From Adlercreutzia wanghongyangiae (lineage in GTDB: Bacteria; Actinomycetota; Coriobacteriia; Coriobacteriales; Eggerthellaceae), in contig NZ_JAYMFF010000020.1 of assembly GCF_035989245.1 (NCBI RefSeq), forward strand, positions 1 through 64,000: a DNA stretch of 64,000 nucleotides, written 5' to 3'. The notes below the pieces were generated by a model. That model did no database searches. It was not told where the DNA came from and saw only the letters and a program-made list of their open reading frames with translations. The first letter of the stretch is position 1. Every line of letters starts with the position of its first letter. Positions 8,499-18,143 of the stretch are shown here, piece by piece. A program made the position numbers and the translations under genes.

Positions 8499-9953
8499 TT
8501 ATTTTTGAAACAAGTCTATGACCTGCTGTTTCTTATTCACACCCAACTTAGCGTACAGGCTCTTAATATAGCCCTGTGCTGTGGATGTAGAGATGTGCAG
8601 GCCCTCGGCAATGCTGGCCGCCGTGTTCCCCTGCGCCAACCCCACCAGCACATCGCGCTCACGCGGCGACAGACCGTAGGCATCCACGAGCTCGCTCACA
8701 CGTCCAGCCTGTGACTCCTCGAACGTTTCCGGAACATGTTCCACCACCACCTCAACCACTTCCACCACGCGCTTCTCGCGAGAACTGCGATACCCCCACA
8801 GAAGCACCACCACGCCCAGCACGTACACGCATGCCGAACACGCAATGGACAAGTGCACGAACGTGCTGCCCTCGATCATGCTGCCGAAGCACCAGCCCAA
8901 CGCCAGGCCGATCATCAGGCAGATGCGCATGCTGGCCGACAACACCGCCGCCACGCCATAGACGCAATCCCCCGACCGCCGACACGCCCGCACCACGCAG
9001 AATGTGGAAAGCATGGCCGTAAACGTATACGCCGTGTAAATGACCGTGCTGAGCGAGCGCCCCCACGTGTCGCCGAAATATGGCAACGCCAGAAAGACGG
9101 CTATTGCGCCCGGAAACACAGCCAAATACATGAAGCGACTATGCGGGATGCGCGTGGCGCACACCACGAATGCCGTCAGGAGCACAGCGCAGATAAGCGA
9201 TCCCTCCAGAGGCGCCTGGGTGGATATGGTAAATGACGAGTGGCTCGTGTAGGCGTACATGTTCACCAGGCCCGTCACCAGCTCGAACACGGCTACGGCA
9301 AGAATGGGCGTGGAGCATTCACGCAGCGTTGCGCGCAGGGTCGTCAAAGCATCGGTGGTTGCGGGCCCCGGCGGTATCTCCCCCGCAGTCCGGCCCCAGG
9401 CCATGAAAGGCATCAGCACGAGCGCCAGCAGCGCGCACAGGGTGGCACCAGCCGCATCGGGCAACAGCCCCAAAACGAACGAGCCGACGGCAAACAGAAA
9501 GGCCGACAGGGCCAGCTGCACGATAAGGGCAATGGGCGATTCCGTACCAACCAGCAATTCCAATGCTGAAAAGCCAATAACAGTTACCGCAAGCCCCCAC
9601 AACACGCCGAGAAACGATGGAGCCACGACCTCGCCAAAAAAATCGCGGGGCACGAACGCCGCTGCCAAATAGATAATTGCCACCAACACCAACGGACCGC
9701 GAAACCCCAGAGAGCAGCTTCGCAGGCGCCCGCTCGCATACAGCACGAACACCAAGCCGCACGAAATGAGATTGCCCAAAGCGGCCCCGATCATAAAGGG
9801 CGCGTTCGACACATAGCCCAGAGGATCGGGGCATAAACCGAAATTTGTCACATAACTGGCATAGGCTAACAGCCGGTACAGTGCATACAGCAGCAACGCC
9901 CCAACGGTCGCCGGCGCGAAGATGCACCTCAAATCGCCGAATCGTTTCTTCAT
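8499..9953 (-). CDS. Membrane-embedded LuxR-type regulator
   Basis: 484 residues. About 400 N-terminal residues form a polytopic membrane region (roughly 10-12 hydrophobic segments, e.g. VGALLLYALYRLLAYASYV). The C-terminal 60 residues are a LuxR/GerE helix-turn-helix (LSPRERDVLVGLAQGN, then STAQGYIKSLYAKLGV). This layout is widespread in Eggerthellaceae next to respiratory reductases, and the reductase follows directly downstream on the same strand. Inference: the membrane part senses a small molecule, perhaps the reductase substrate, and the tail activates transcription. There is no receiver domain or phosphorylation site. Confidence 0.88.
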   Translation of the reverse strand: MKKRFGDLRCIFAPATVGALLLYALYRLLAYASYVTNFGLCPDPLGYVSNAPFMIGAALGNLISCGLVFVLYASGRLRSCSLGFRGPLVLVAIIYLAAAFVPRDFFGEVVAPSFLGVLWGLAVTVIGFSALELLVGTESPIALIVQLALSAFLFAVGSFVLGLLPDAAGATLCALLALVLMPFMAWGRTAGEIPPGPATTDALTTLRATLRECSTPILAVAVFELVTGLVNMYAYTSHSSFTISTQAPLEGSLICAVLLTAFVVCATRIPHSRFMYLAVFPGAIAVFLALPYFGDTWGRSLSTVIYTAYTFTAMLSTFCVVRACRRSGDCVYGVAAVLSASMRICLMIGLALGWCFGSMIEGSTFVHLSIACSACVYVLGVVVLLWGYRSSREKRVVEVVEVVVEHVPETFEESQAGRVSELVDAYGLSPRERDVLVGLAQGNTAASIAEGLHISTSTAQGYIKSLYAKLGVNKKQQVIDLFQK

Positions 9954-10099
9954 GGCCTTGGCGTCTCCCTCCCTTTGGCTCGCCGCGGCGGAACCGAATC
10001 ACCTTAGCGCGGAGTGCACTCCAATGCAAGGCGGCACGCCCACCCCGCCATACCGCCCGGGCGAAAGGGGCGCAAAATACCAGCAGCATCCGTCGGATG

Positions 10100-10300
10100 C
10101 CCCCGAAATGAAGAGGAGCGACCGAAGCCGCCCCTCCTACAGGACCCGCATCGTCTGCGAGACCATCATCTGCGTCCTTCGCAGGGCCTATACCGTCTGC
10201 CGAAGCCCGTCCGCAGGGGCGACTTCAGTCCGTCCTTCCCATAGGAAAGACCCACCCGCTTGAGAGGGGCGGCTGAAGTCACCCCCTACGGGTTGGGTCG
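10100..10300. repeat. REP-like GC-rich repeats in the 9954-10309 gap
   Basis: The gap has no convincing gene. It holds several related pieces, such as GACCGAAGCCGCCCCTCCTAC near 10118, CAGGGGCGACTTCAGTCCG near 10214 and GGGCGGCTGAAGTCACCCCC near 10267. The ends GACCCACCCG (10249-) and CGGGTTGGGTC (-10299) can pair. The pattern (G)GGCGGCTGAAG...CC(C)CTAC resembles the repeats at 49707-49797. The end-hairpin may also serve as the leuB terminator. Confidence 0.55.
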
Positions 10301-10309
10301 CATGGTCTC

Positions 10310-11419
<1,110 letters not shown>

Positions 11420-11446
11420 ATAGCTTCCTTCTTCCTCGTTCGCGCG

Positions 11447-11941
11447 CTATTCCCCCAGCTTCTTCTGCCAGCGCGGCACCAGGCCGCCGGCGTTGATGAT
11501 CTCCATCAGAAACGGTGGGAAGGGCTGAGCCGTGAAGGTCTCGCCCGTGGTCTCGTCGGTGATGATGCCGGTGTCGGCGTCCACTGACACAATGTCGCCG
11601 TTGCTGATGGCGTCCACGGCCTCGGGGCATTCCATGATGGCCAGGCCGGTGTTGATGGCGTTGCGGTAGAAGATGCGCGCAAAGGACTTGGCGATGACCA
11701 CATCAACCCCAGCCGCCTTGATGGCGATGGGCGCGTGCTCCCGCGAGCTTCCGCAGCCGAAGTTCTCGTCGGCCACGATGATGTCGCCGGCCTGCACGTT
11801 GTTCACGAATTCCGTGTCCAAGTCCTCCAGGCAGTGGCGCGCCAGCTCCGCCGGGTCGGAGGTGTTCAGGTAGCGGGCCGGGATGATAACGTCGGTGTCG
11901 ATGTCGCGCCCGTAGCGGTGAACGGTTCCCTTGAATTGCAT
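11447..11941 (-). CDS. leuD: 3-isopropylmalate dehydratase small subunit
   Basis: 164 residues. It pairs with LeuC to isomerise 2- to 3-isopropylmalate. The family signature DTDVIIPARYLN and the loop ENFGCGSSREHAP are clear. The start ATG at 11941 has GGGAGGA seven bases before it; the upstream extension of the frame runs inside leuC and is not used. The gap to leuC is 11 bases, so translation is probably coupled. Confidence 0.97.
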   Translation of the reverse strand: MQFKGTVHRYGRDIDTDVIIPARYLNTSDPAELARHCLEDLDTEFVNNVQAGDIIVADENFGCGSSREHAPIAIKAAGVDVVIAKSFARIFYRNAINTGLAIMECPEAVDAISNGDIVSVDADTGIITDETTGETFTAQPFPPFLMEIINAGGLVPRWQKKLGE

Positions 11942-11952
11942 GGCGTTCCTCC

Positions 11953-13239
11953 CTACTCCGCCGCGTTCGCGACAGGTTCCAAGTCTTCCGGAAGGCCAAT
12001 ATGGCCGAGCACGGCCGAGGCGGCGGCCACAGCCGGCGAGGACAGGTACACCTCGCTCGTGGGGTCGCCCATGCGGCCGACGAAGTTGCGGTTCGTGGTG
12101 GCGATGGCGCGCTCGCCAGCGGCGAGGATGCCCATGTAGCCGCCCAGACACGGCCCGCAGGTGGGGGTGGAAACCGCGCAGTGGGCGTTGATGAAGATGT
12201 CCATGAGCCCCTCGGCGATGCACTGCTGGTACACCTGCTGGGTGGCGGGAATCACGATGCAGCGCACATCCGGGTGCACCGTGCGGCCCTTGAGCACCGC
12301 GGCGGCCTGACGCATGTCGTCCAAGCGGCCGTTGGTGCAGCTGCCGATGACCGCCTGGTCGATTCTCACATCGCGGGCCTCGGCCACCGGGCGCGTGTTG
12401 CTCGGCAGGTGCGGGAAGGCCACCGTCGGCACGATGTCAGCGGCATCGATCTCGATGACCTGGGCGAACTGGGCGTCGTCGTCGGAGTAGTAGGCGGTGT
12501 AGGGGCGCTCGACGCGGCCGTCCATATAGGCGCGGGTCACATCGTCCACCGGGATGAGGCCCGCCTTGCCGCCGGCCTCGATGGCCATGTTCGAAATGGA
12601 CAGGCGCTCGTCCATAGGCATGGTCGCAATGGCGCCGCCCGTGAACTCCATGGCCTTGTACAGGGCGCCGTCCACGCCGATCATGCCGATGATGTGCAGG
12701 ATAACGTCCTTGCCCGTCACGCCCGGGGCCAGCTCGCCATTGATGACGAACTTGATGGTCTCGGGCACCTTGAACCAGGCCTTGCCCGTGGCCATGCCCA
12801 CGCCGGCATCGGTGGAACCCACGCCCGTGGAGAACGCGCCGAGCGCGCCATAGGTGCAGGTGTGGCTGTCGGCGCCGATGATGAGGTCGCCCGCACCCAC
12901 CACGCCCTGCTCGGGCAGCAACGCGTGCTCAACGCCCATGCAGCCCACCTCGTAGTAGTGGGAGATGCCCTGCTCGCGCACGAAATCGCGCACGATCTTG
13001 GCCTGCTCGGCGCTTTTGATGTCCTTGTTGGGCACGTAGTGGTCGGGCACGAGAATCACGCGGTCGGCATCGAACACCGTATCAGTGATCTCGCGGACGG
13101 TCTTGATGGCAATGGGGGCCGTGACGTCGTTGGCGAGCACCAGGTCCAGATCGCATTCGATCAGCTGGCCGGGCACCACCTCGTCGAGCCCCGCATGGGC
13201 GGCGAGAATCTTCTCCGCCATGGTCATGGGACGAGTCAA
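11953..13239 (-). CDS. leuC: 3-isopropylmalate dehydratase large subunit
   Basis: 428 residues, aconitase family. The [4Fe-4S] cysteines are seen in IGSCTNGR and in PTCGPCLGG; ADSHTCTYG is the substrate loop. I choose the TTG at 13239 (giving LTRPMTMAEKIL) because AAAGGAG lies six bases before it. The first in-frame ATG, 12 bases later, is too far from that site; the more upstream ATG at 13263 overlaps the ribosome site. It is the first gene of the operon. Upstream, within about 150 bases, is a palindromic repeat element whose role in regulation is open. Confidence 0.94.
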   Translation of the reverse strand: MTRPMTMAEKILAAHAGLDEVVPGQLIECDLDLVLANDVTAPIAIKTVREITDTVFDADRVILVPDHYVPNKDIKSAEQAKIVRDFVREQGISHYYEVGCMGVEHALLPEQGVVGAGDLIIGADSHTCTYGALGAFSTGVGSTDAGVGMATGKAWFKVPETIKFVINGELAPGVTGKDVILHIIGMIGVDGALYKAMEFTGGAIATMPMDERLSISNMAIEAGGKAGLIPVDDVTRAYMDGRVERPYTAYYSDDDAQFAQVIEIDAADIVPTVAFPHLPSNTRPVAEARDVRIDQAVIGSCTNGRLDDMRQAAAVLKGRTVHPDVRCIVIPATQQVYQQCIAEGLMDIFINAHCAVSTPTCGPCLGGYMGILAAGERAIATTNRNFVGRMGDPTSEVYLSSPAVAAASAVLGHIGLPEDLEPVANAAE

Positions 13240-13363
13240 GGGAAGCTCCTTTACGCAACGCAAACCTTACTGAAAACCGCATAATTGTAGCACCGCGTCA
13301 ATTTCCAATCGGTTTCCCCACGGCCAGCTGCGGGAATTTCCACGCGAAAACGGCTACAAATAT

Positions 13364-13489
13364 CGGTTGTGATGCAAAACCAGCGTTGCCTTGGCGAGAA
13401 ATGACGGTTGTGATGCACTTTATGCATCACAACCGTCCCCGGATGGCTCCTGACGCCTTTCGGCTGCATCACAACCGTCATTTCTCGCC
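13364..13489. repeat. Palindromic interspersed element, family 2
   Basis: Four copies of the core CGGTTGTGATGCA occur: two direct (13364-13376, and within 13393-13417) and two inverted (13423-13437 and 13465-13489). The outer arms 13393-13417 and 13465-13489 are a perfect 25-bp inverted repeat. The inner arms 13403-13417 and 13423-13437 form a perfect 15-bp hairpin with a 5-base loop. It occupies the gap between leuC and the next gene. A related piece, GATCACAACCGTC, is at about 47485-47497. Confidence 0.85.
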
Positions 13490-13571
13490 GTTTCTCGCCC
13501 CTGCTTCATACCAATTGTCTTACCCCTCCGCCCGCTCTCGCTCCCGCTTCGCGTTGGGACGCCACAAAACA

Positions 13572-13607
13572 CCGCCGGCGCTCGCAGGGAGGAACGAGCG
13601 CCGGCGG
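13572..13607 (-). terminator. Terminator of the second flavoprotein reductase gene
   Basis: CCGCCGGCGCTCG (13572-13584) and CGAGCGCCGGCGG (13595-13607) form a perfect 13-bp stem. On the minus strand it is followed by TGTTTTGT. Confidence 0.85.
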
Positions 13608-13635
13608 CTTCAGGGAAATGGGAGTTGTCTCGGTT

Positions 13636-15381
13636 TTACTTCCCGGCGAGCATCTGGCCCACCATGCGGCCGAAGGTAACGCACTTGCCGGCATTCAGCC
13701 CCGCGGCCAGGTTCGGGTAGGTACCGTTGTAGAAACAGCCGCCGTCGTTGCCCACGGCGTACACGCCCTCGATGACCGAACCATCCTCGCGCAGAGGCTG
13801 CAAATCGTCGTTCACCACCACGCCGTCGGTGGTGCACAGGGTGAACCCGCACGACTTCACCGATGCGTAGAACGGAGGGGTGCGCAGCTCGGACAGGCGG
13901 AAGGGCTCCTTGCCGAAGTCAGGGTCGAGCTGGTTGTCGAAGTTCTCGTTCTGGCGCTCGCAGGTCTCCAAGAAGGCGGCCTTGTCGTCACCCGAAAAAC
14001 CCAGAGCATCGGCTAGGGCATCCAATGTGTCGGCCTTCACAATACGGCCGTCGGCCACGAACTGCTCCATCTCCGGCTCGATCCACTCGTCCAGCTGGCC
14101 GGGGAACGAGTCATGGTCGGATCCGCCCTCGGGCTGCTGGTAGATGGTGGAGCAGCCCACGGTGTGGAAGCGCGGCACGTCGTTCTTCCAGTTGCCGTCC
14201 CACACCTGATGCCAGAAGCGCTCGCCGGCCGGTTTGCGGGAGATGGCGCTCTGCACGAAATCGTAGGGCGCGCTCTCGTTGTGGAAACGGCGGCCGTGGG
14301 CATCCACGCGCAGGAAGGGCTGGGACGCGTAGAAGTGGTAGCCGTACTCCTCGCCGCCGATCTCGTAGGGGGTGCCCACCTCCTGGTCGGCCGTCAGCAG
14401 GCAGCGATTGAACGACACCGACGAGGGGTTCTCGTCCATATAGGCACCCAAGCGCAGCATCGCCAAAATACCGTCGCCCGTGCAGCTGGGGAAGGCGTCC
14501 ATGGTGCCGTTGCAGGCATAGCGGGTGGCGTGACGGTCGGCGAACATCTCCTGGTTGAAGGCGTAGCCGCCCGTGGCCACCACCACGCCCTTGGAGGCGT
14601 TGATGCGGATCATGCCGTCGGGGCCCTCGGCGTAGGCGCCCACCACGCGGCCGTCCTCGGCAATCAGGTCCACCATGGGCGTGTTGAAGCGCACCTCGCA
14701 GCCCGGGAACGACGCGATGTAGGCGTCCATGATGGCCGCCACGTCGCCCTCTCGGGAGGGATACTCGCCGTTGGTGCCGTGGCCCGTGGGGAAGTCCTTG
14801 TAGAAGGTGCCCTCGGGCATGTTCCACTCAAGCTGCACCTCCATGCCGTTCTTCTCGAGCAGATCGGTGTACCAGTCGATGGCCTCGCCGGAATTGAACG
14901 CCCACTTCCGTAGCAGGCCCATGGACACCTGGCCGTTGGCGTAGCGGTCCATGTCGTTCACGATTTCCATAGGATCGATGGCGGCTTTCTCGCCCTCGGC
15001 CTGCTGCAGGCGGCTGTTCACGGCTCCCAGCGCCGAGGAGCGTACGGAATTGCCGTTGCCCGACTTCTCGATGAGCAGGGTCTTGGCACCGTTCTCGGCG
15101 GCGGCGCAGGCGGCGAAGTAGCCGGATGTGCCCGCACCGATCACCAGCACGTCCACATCGACGGTCTCCGCGCAATCGGCATCGGAGACGGCCGGGGCAT
15201 CCGCAAGCCACGCCGGCTTGCCCGCCGTGGAGGCGAGCTCGCCCTCGCCGGCCGCTCCAGCAGCCGCCGCGCCACCGGGCGCCTTGGGCGAGCAGCCAGC
15301 CACCGCGCCCACGGCGGCGAGCGACCCCAGCGCGGCCGCACCGGTCAGAAACGAACGGCGGGAGAACGAAGTTTCAGTCAT
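13636..15381 (-). CDS. Tat-exported FAD-dependent reductase, second copy
   Basis: 581 residues. The N-terminus SRRSFLTGAAALG is a twin-arginine signal with lipobox AVAGC (Cys30). A Gly/Ala-rich linker follows, then the FAD-binding motif VIGAGTSGYFAACAAAENGAK. It belongs to the same FAD_binding_2 group as the gene at 6833 but is clearly diverged and longer. The ATG at 15381 has AGGAGGA seven bases before it; an upstream frame extension is rejected. The gene is divergent from a LuxR-type membrane regulator (start 15671), with a palindrome between them, so paired regulation is likely. The substrate is unknown. Confidence 0.9.
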   Translation of the reverse strand: MTETSFSRRSFLTGAAALGSLAAVGAVAGCSPKAPGGAAAAGAAGEGELASTAGKPAWLADAPAVSDADCAETVDVDVLVIGAGTSGYFAACAAAENGAKTLLIEKSGNGNSVRSSALGAVNSRLQQAEGEKAAIDPMEIVNDMDRYANGQVSMGLLRKWAFNSGEAIDWYTDLLEKNGMEVQLEWNMPEGTFYKDFPTGHGTNGEYPSREGDVAAIMDAYIASFPGCEVRFNTPMVDLIAEDGRVVGAYAEGPDGMIRINASKGVVVATGGYAFNQEMFADRHATRYACNGTMDAFPSCTGDGILAMLRLGAYMDENPSSVSFNRCLLTADQEVGTPYEIGGEEYGYHFYASQPFLRVDAHGRRFHNESAPYDFVQSAISRKPAGERFWHQVWDGNWKNDVPRFHTVGCSTIYQQPEGGSDHDSFPGQLDEWIEPEMEQFVADGRIVKADTLDALADALGFSGDDKAAFLETCERQNENFDNQLDPDFGKEPFRLSELRTPPFYASVKSCGFTLCTTDGVVVNDDLQPLREDGSVIEGVYAVGNDGGCFYNGTYPNLAAGLNAGKCVTFGRMVGQMLAGK

Positions 15382-15593
15382 GGTATTCCTCCTTTTTCCT
15401 TCCCGCCCCCAAGCCGCAACGGCGCGTCGCAACGACGACGGGCAGCGCGCCCGAAACCGCGACCCGCAGCGCATCCAGAGCCAGCACGTGGCCCCGCAGC
15501 AGGGACGGAAACCCTCCCTTGAGATTTCAAGGTACGGCCATCATGGCAGCGGATGCGGCGGCAAACATCGCCTGAAAGCTGGGTTTTCGCCGT

Positions 15594-15620
15594 TTTCACC
15601 TACAATAGGTGAGGGTGAAA
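15594..15620 (+). promoter_or_regulatory. Palindromic operator over a -10-like box in the reductase/LuxR divergent region
   Basis: TTTCACC (15594-15600) and GGTGAAA (15614-15620) are inverted. Inside is a second palindrome, TCACCTA-CAA-TAGGTGA (15596-15612), that covers TACAAT, a good -10 hexamer. It lies 51 bases before the LuxR start and about 210 before the reductase start, and is a plausible binding site for the LuxR protein. Confidence 0.55.
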
Positions 15621-15670
15621 GGCCGCGTGCAGGCCTATCATGGAGCGAGGGAATCGCACGAGGGAGGGAC

Positions 15671-17239
15671 ATGACACATTCATCGGCACCGAGCGCGGCC
15701 CCGGGCGCTCTTTCGCGCTTGGAAGGCGCGCTGAAGCTGCGCTATCTGGGCATCGGATTCATCTGGGCGTGGATCTACGGATCCTACGAGACCTTCGCCG
15801 TGTATCCTGAGCGCGTGGGCATCGGCATCAACGCCGACGAGTCGTGGGTCATCTCGGCCACCGTCGTGGTCATCACCATGTTTGCCACAGGACTGCTGCT
15901 GGGAAGACGGCCCGCCGCACCCCGTCGGCGGCTTGCCCTGGCCGCCTCCATTGCGGCGGCCGCAGGCACGGTGCTGTCGGCCCTGCCCGCCTCGGGTGAC
16001 ACCCCCGCTCTCGCACTTTTCGCAAGCGGCCTGCTGACCGGATTCGGCACGGGCGCGCTCTATGTGCTCTGGGGTCAGGCACTCGCTCGCCTGGATGCCG
16101 AGAGCGCGGAAGTGGCCATACCGTCAGCATCCCTCGTCATGTTCGCCGGAGCGCTCGTGCTCCCTTACCTGCCAGGATTCGCCGGCGTGGCTGCCACCGC
16201 CACGCTTCCGCTGCTGTCAGGGCTGCTGCTATGGCTGACCTACCGAGACCCCGTCGTTGCATGGGAAGGCGACGAGCCGGAGGACGGCGACGCGCCCCAC
16301 GCCTCGGTCGAGAACGCCCGGACTCGCAGCAGTGAAGTCGGCCGCACGCTGTTGCCCGCGCCCATCGCGCGCATCTCGGCCCTCGTTCTTCTCTCCTACT
16401 TCACCGTGGGATGCTGCGGCGCCCTGCAGCAGGGCGCCGACAAGCCCTTCATCGTACTCGGTCTCGATGCGCCCACGATCATCGGCTCCCTCGGCGGCAT
16501 CGTCCTCATGGCCTGCTTCGTGCTCTTCGCGAGTCGCCCTCGATTCGACTCCCTGTTCCGCCTGATTGCCCCGCTCATAGTCGGTTCGGCAGCCCTCTTG
16601 CCCTGGGCCGACCTGTGGGCCGTGTTCCTCTCGGAAACCCTCGTGAGCCTGGCCGATACCATACTGACCATTGCCACGGTGCTGTTCGTAACCGATGCCG
16701 CGCGGCGCGGGCTGGTGAACGCGGCTGCAGGAGTCGGCATTACCCAGGGCTCCCTGCAGCTGGGCGTGCTTTTGGGAAACCTCGCGGGAAGCGCGGCGAG
16801 CCCGCTGGCCTCGGCATCGACCACGGGGCTCTTCTCCATCGCCCTCGGTCTGACCGCGTTCTTCGCCCTGACGTGGCTTCTGTACCCCGCGGAACGCGAT
16901 CGACGCGCAAGCGGCAGCTGTCGCGGAATCTCGTCCGACCTGGCCGGCGAGCACTCCGACGGCGCCGTACACGTCATTGCCGGCAACCTCGCCACCGGAA
17001 CCGGCGCGGAGGGCAGCCGGGAGACCACGTTGGAAGCCGCCTGCAATGTCCTAGCCGAAGCCCACGGCCTGTCGGGACGTGAGCGAGAGATCCTCGGCTA
17101 CCTGGCCCGCGGACGCAGCCAACCCTATATTCGCGAAGAGCTGGTGCTTTCCAAGAACACCGTGGCCACGCACGTGAAGCACATCTACCAGAAGCTGGGC
17201 GTGCACTCCCGCCAAGAGCTGCTGGATCTGTTCGAGTGA
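15671..17239 (+). CDS. Membrane-embedded LuxR-type regulator, second copy
   Basis: 522 residues. The N-terminal part is polytopic (e.g. YLGIGFIWAWIYGSYETF, ISATVVVITMFATGLLLG) with about 12 segments, reminiscent of MFS-like folds. The last 60 residues are a LuxR helix-turn-helix (LSGREREILGYLARGRS, then NTVATHVKHIYQKLGVHSRQELLDLFE). The ATG at 15671 follows GAGGGAGGGAC. It is divergent from the reductase at 13636. Its stop codon directly abuts the stop of the convergent peptidoglycan-binding gene with no spacer, so read-through must be handled without a dedicated terminator. Confidence 0.88.
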   Translation: MTHSSAPSAAPGALSRLEGALKLRYLGIGFIWAWIYGSYETFAVYPERVGIGINADESWVISATVVVITMFATGLLLGRRPAAPRRRLALAASIAAAAGTVLSALPASGDTPALALFASGLLTGFGTGALYVLWGQALARLDAESAEVAIPSASLVMFAGALVLPYLPGFAGVAATATLPLLSGLLLWLTYRDPVVAWEGDEPEDGDAPHASVENARTRSSEVGRTLLPAPIARISALVLLSYFTVGCCGALQQGADKPFIVLGLDAPTIIGSLGGIVLMACFVLFASRPRFDSLFRLIAPLIVGSAALLPWADLWAVFLSETLVSLADTILTIATVLFVTDAARRGLVNAAAGVGITQGSLQLGVLLGNLAGSAASPLASASTTGLFSIALGLTAFFALTWLLYPAERDRRASGSCRGISSDLAGEHSDGAVHVIAGNLATGTGAEGSRETTLEAACNVLAEAHGLSGREREILGYLARGRSQPYIREELVLSKNTVATHVKHIYQKLGVHSRQELLDLFE

Positions 17240-18142
17240 TTATGCCTGAAGCGCCGAGCAGAGGGCGTCCAGCAGGGTGATGGCATAGTGCTGGGCAGAA
17301 CGCTCCGGGCCCGCCTCGTACCACACGGTACCGGGCAGCAGCACCGACACGCGCGGCCAAGAGGCGCCGCGGGCCACGTCCACCGCCGACGTGAGACGCA
17401 AAGCCAGCGTGTCCTCGTCCTCGTAGGACACCAGCGGCACGCCCACCTCGGCGTCTTCGGCGGAAAGCAGCACGTGCACCAGCATCATGGAAGCATCGGG
17501 GGGCACCGACAGGCTGTCGGCGCTGATGATCTTGGAAGCCGGGTTGGTGGCCACAGCCACGTTCGACATACGCGAGGCCACCGAACGGGAGAACTCGTCG
17601 GTACCGAACAGGCACACGGCGTTGCGCTCCAGCACGTCGGCGGCACGGGCGAAGCCCAGATGGTGCACCTTGCCGTGAGCCGCCTCCTTCCCCACCCAGG
17701 AATGGGCCAGGTTGCGCAGGGCGGCATAGGTGTAGGCACCGGCAATGCCATCGGAGGGCAGGCCCATGTTCAGCTGGAATCGGCGCAGGGCATCTTCGGT
17801 GTGCGCACCGAAGATGGCATCGTCGTCGCCGTAGAAGAACCCCAGGGCCCCCAGGGCGTGCTGGAGTTCCAGCACGTCGTGGCCGTGGAAGTAGGGCATG
17901 CGCAGGTACAGCGTGCGGTCGCCCAGGTTGAACGACGCGTCCACGAGCGCCGACCATACCTTCTCGGTCACCTCGTCGGCCTCAGGAAGCGAAGCGCTGG
18001 CGCAGAAGGCCGCCAGGGCTGTAGCCGTCGCGTCGTCAAAGGTGCCGCTGACGGCGTCCTCGGGCAAGTGTCCGATGCGGGCGAGGCGCTGCTGCACGTC
18101 CTCGACGGCGGCGCCGGAATCGTTGCGCTTGATAGGCTCCAT
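17240..18142 (-). CDS. Peptidoglycan-binding-domain protein
   Basis: 300 residues. Two PG_binding_1-type repeats are visible: residues about 5-70 (GAAVEDVQQRLARIGHL ... ATALAAFCAS) and about 83-145 (HDVLELQHALGALGFFYGDDD ... LRRFQLNMGLPSDGIAG). The C-terminal half (about 155-300) has an alpha/beta look, and I see no intact amidase zinc site; it may be a degenerate amidase-like domain. No signal peptide or membrane segment is seen, so the protein is probably cytoplasmic, as for CwlM-type regulators in actinobacteria (inference). It starts one base after the polyprenyl synthase stop, so the two are tightly coupled. Confidence 0.8.
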   Translation of the reverse strand: MEPIKRNDSGAAVEDVQQRLARIGHLPEDAVSGTFDDATATALAAFCASASLPEADEVTEKVWSALVDASFNLGDRTLYLRMPYFHGHDVLELQHALGALGFFYGDDDAIFGAHTEDALRRFQLNMGLPSDGIAGAYTYAALRNLAHSWVGKEAAHGKVHHLGFARAADVLERNAVCLFGTDEFSRSVASRMSNVAVATNPASKIISADSLSVPPDASMMLVHVLLSAEDAEVGVPLVSYEDEDTLALRLTSAVDVARGASWPRVSVLLPGTVWYEAGPERSAQHYAITLLDALCSALQA

Positions 18143-18143
18143 A

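Noticed and set aside
9954..10309. Small genes in the 356-base gap before leuB
   Set aside because: Several short frames exist on the plus strand but they overlap the REP-like repeats, lack ribosome sites and have no protein-like composition.
12001..13284. A 427-codon plus-strand frame opposite leuC
   Set aside because: Shadow of leuC.
13251..13481. A 76-codon minus-strand frame containing HHNRHFSP-type text
   Set aside because: It is made by translating the palindromic element; no ribosome site and no homology.
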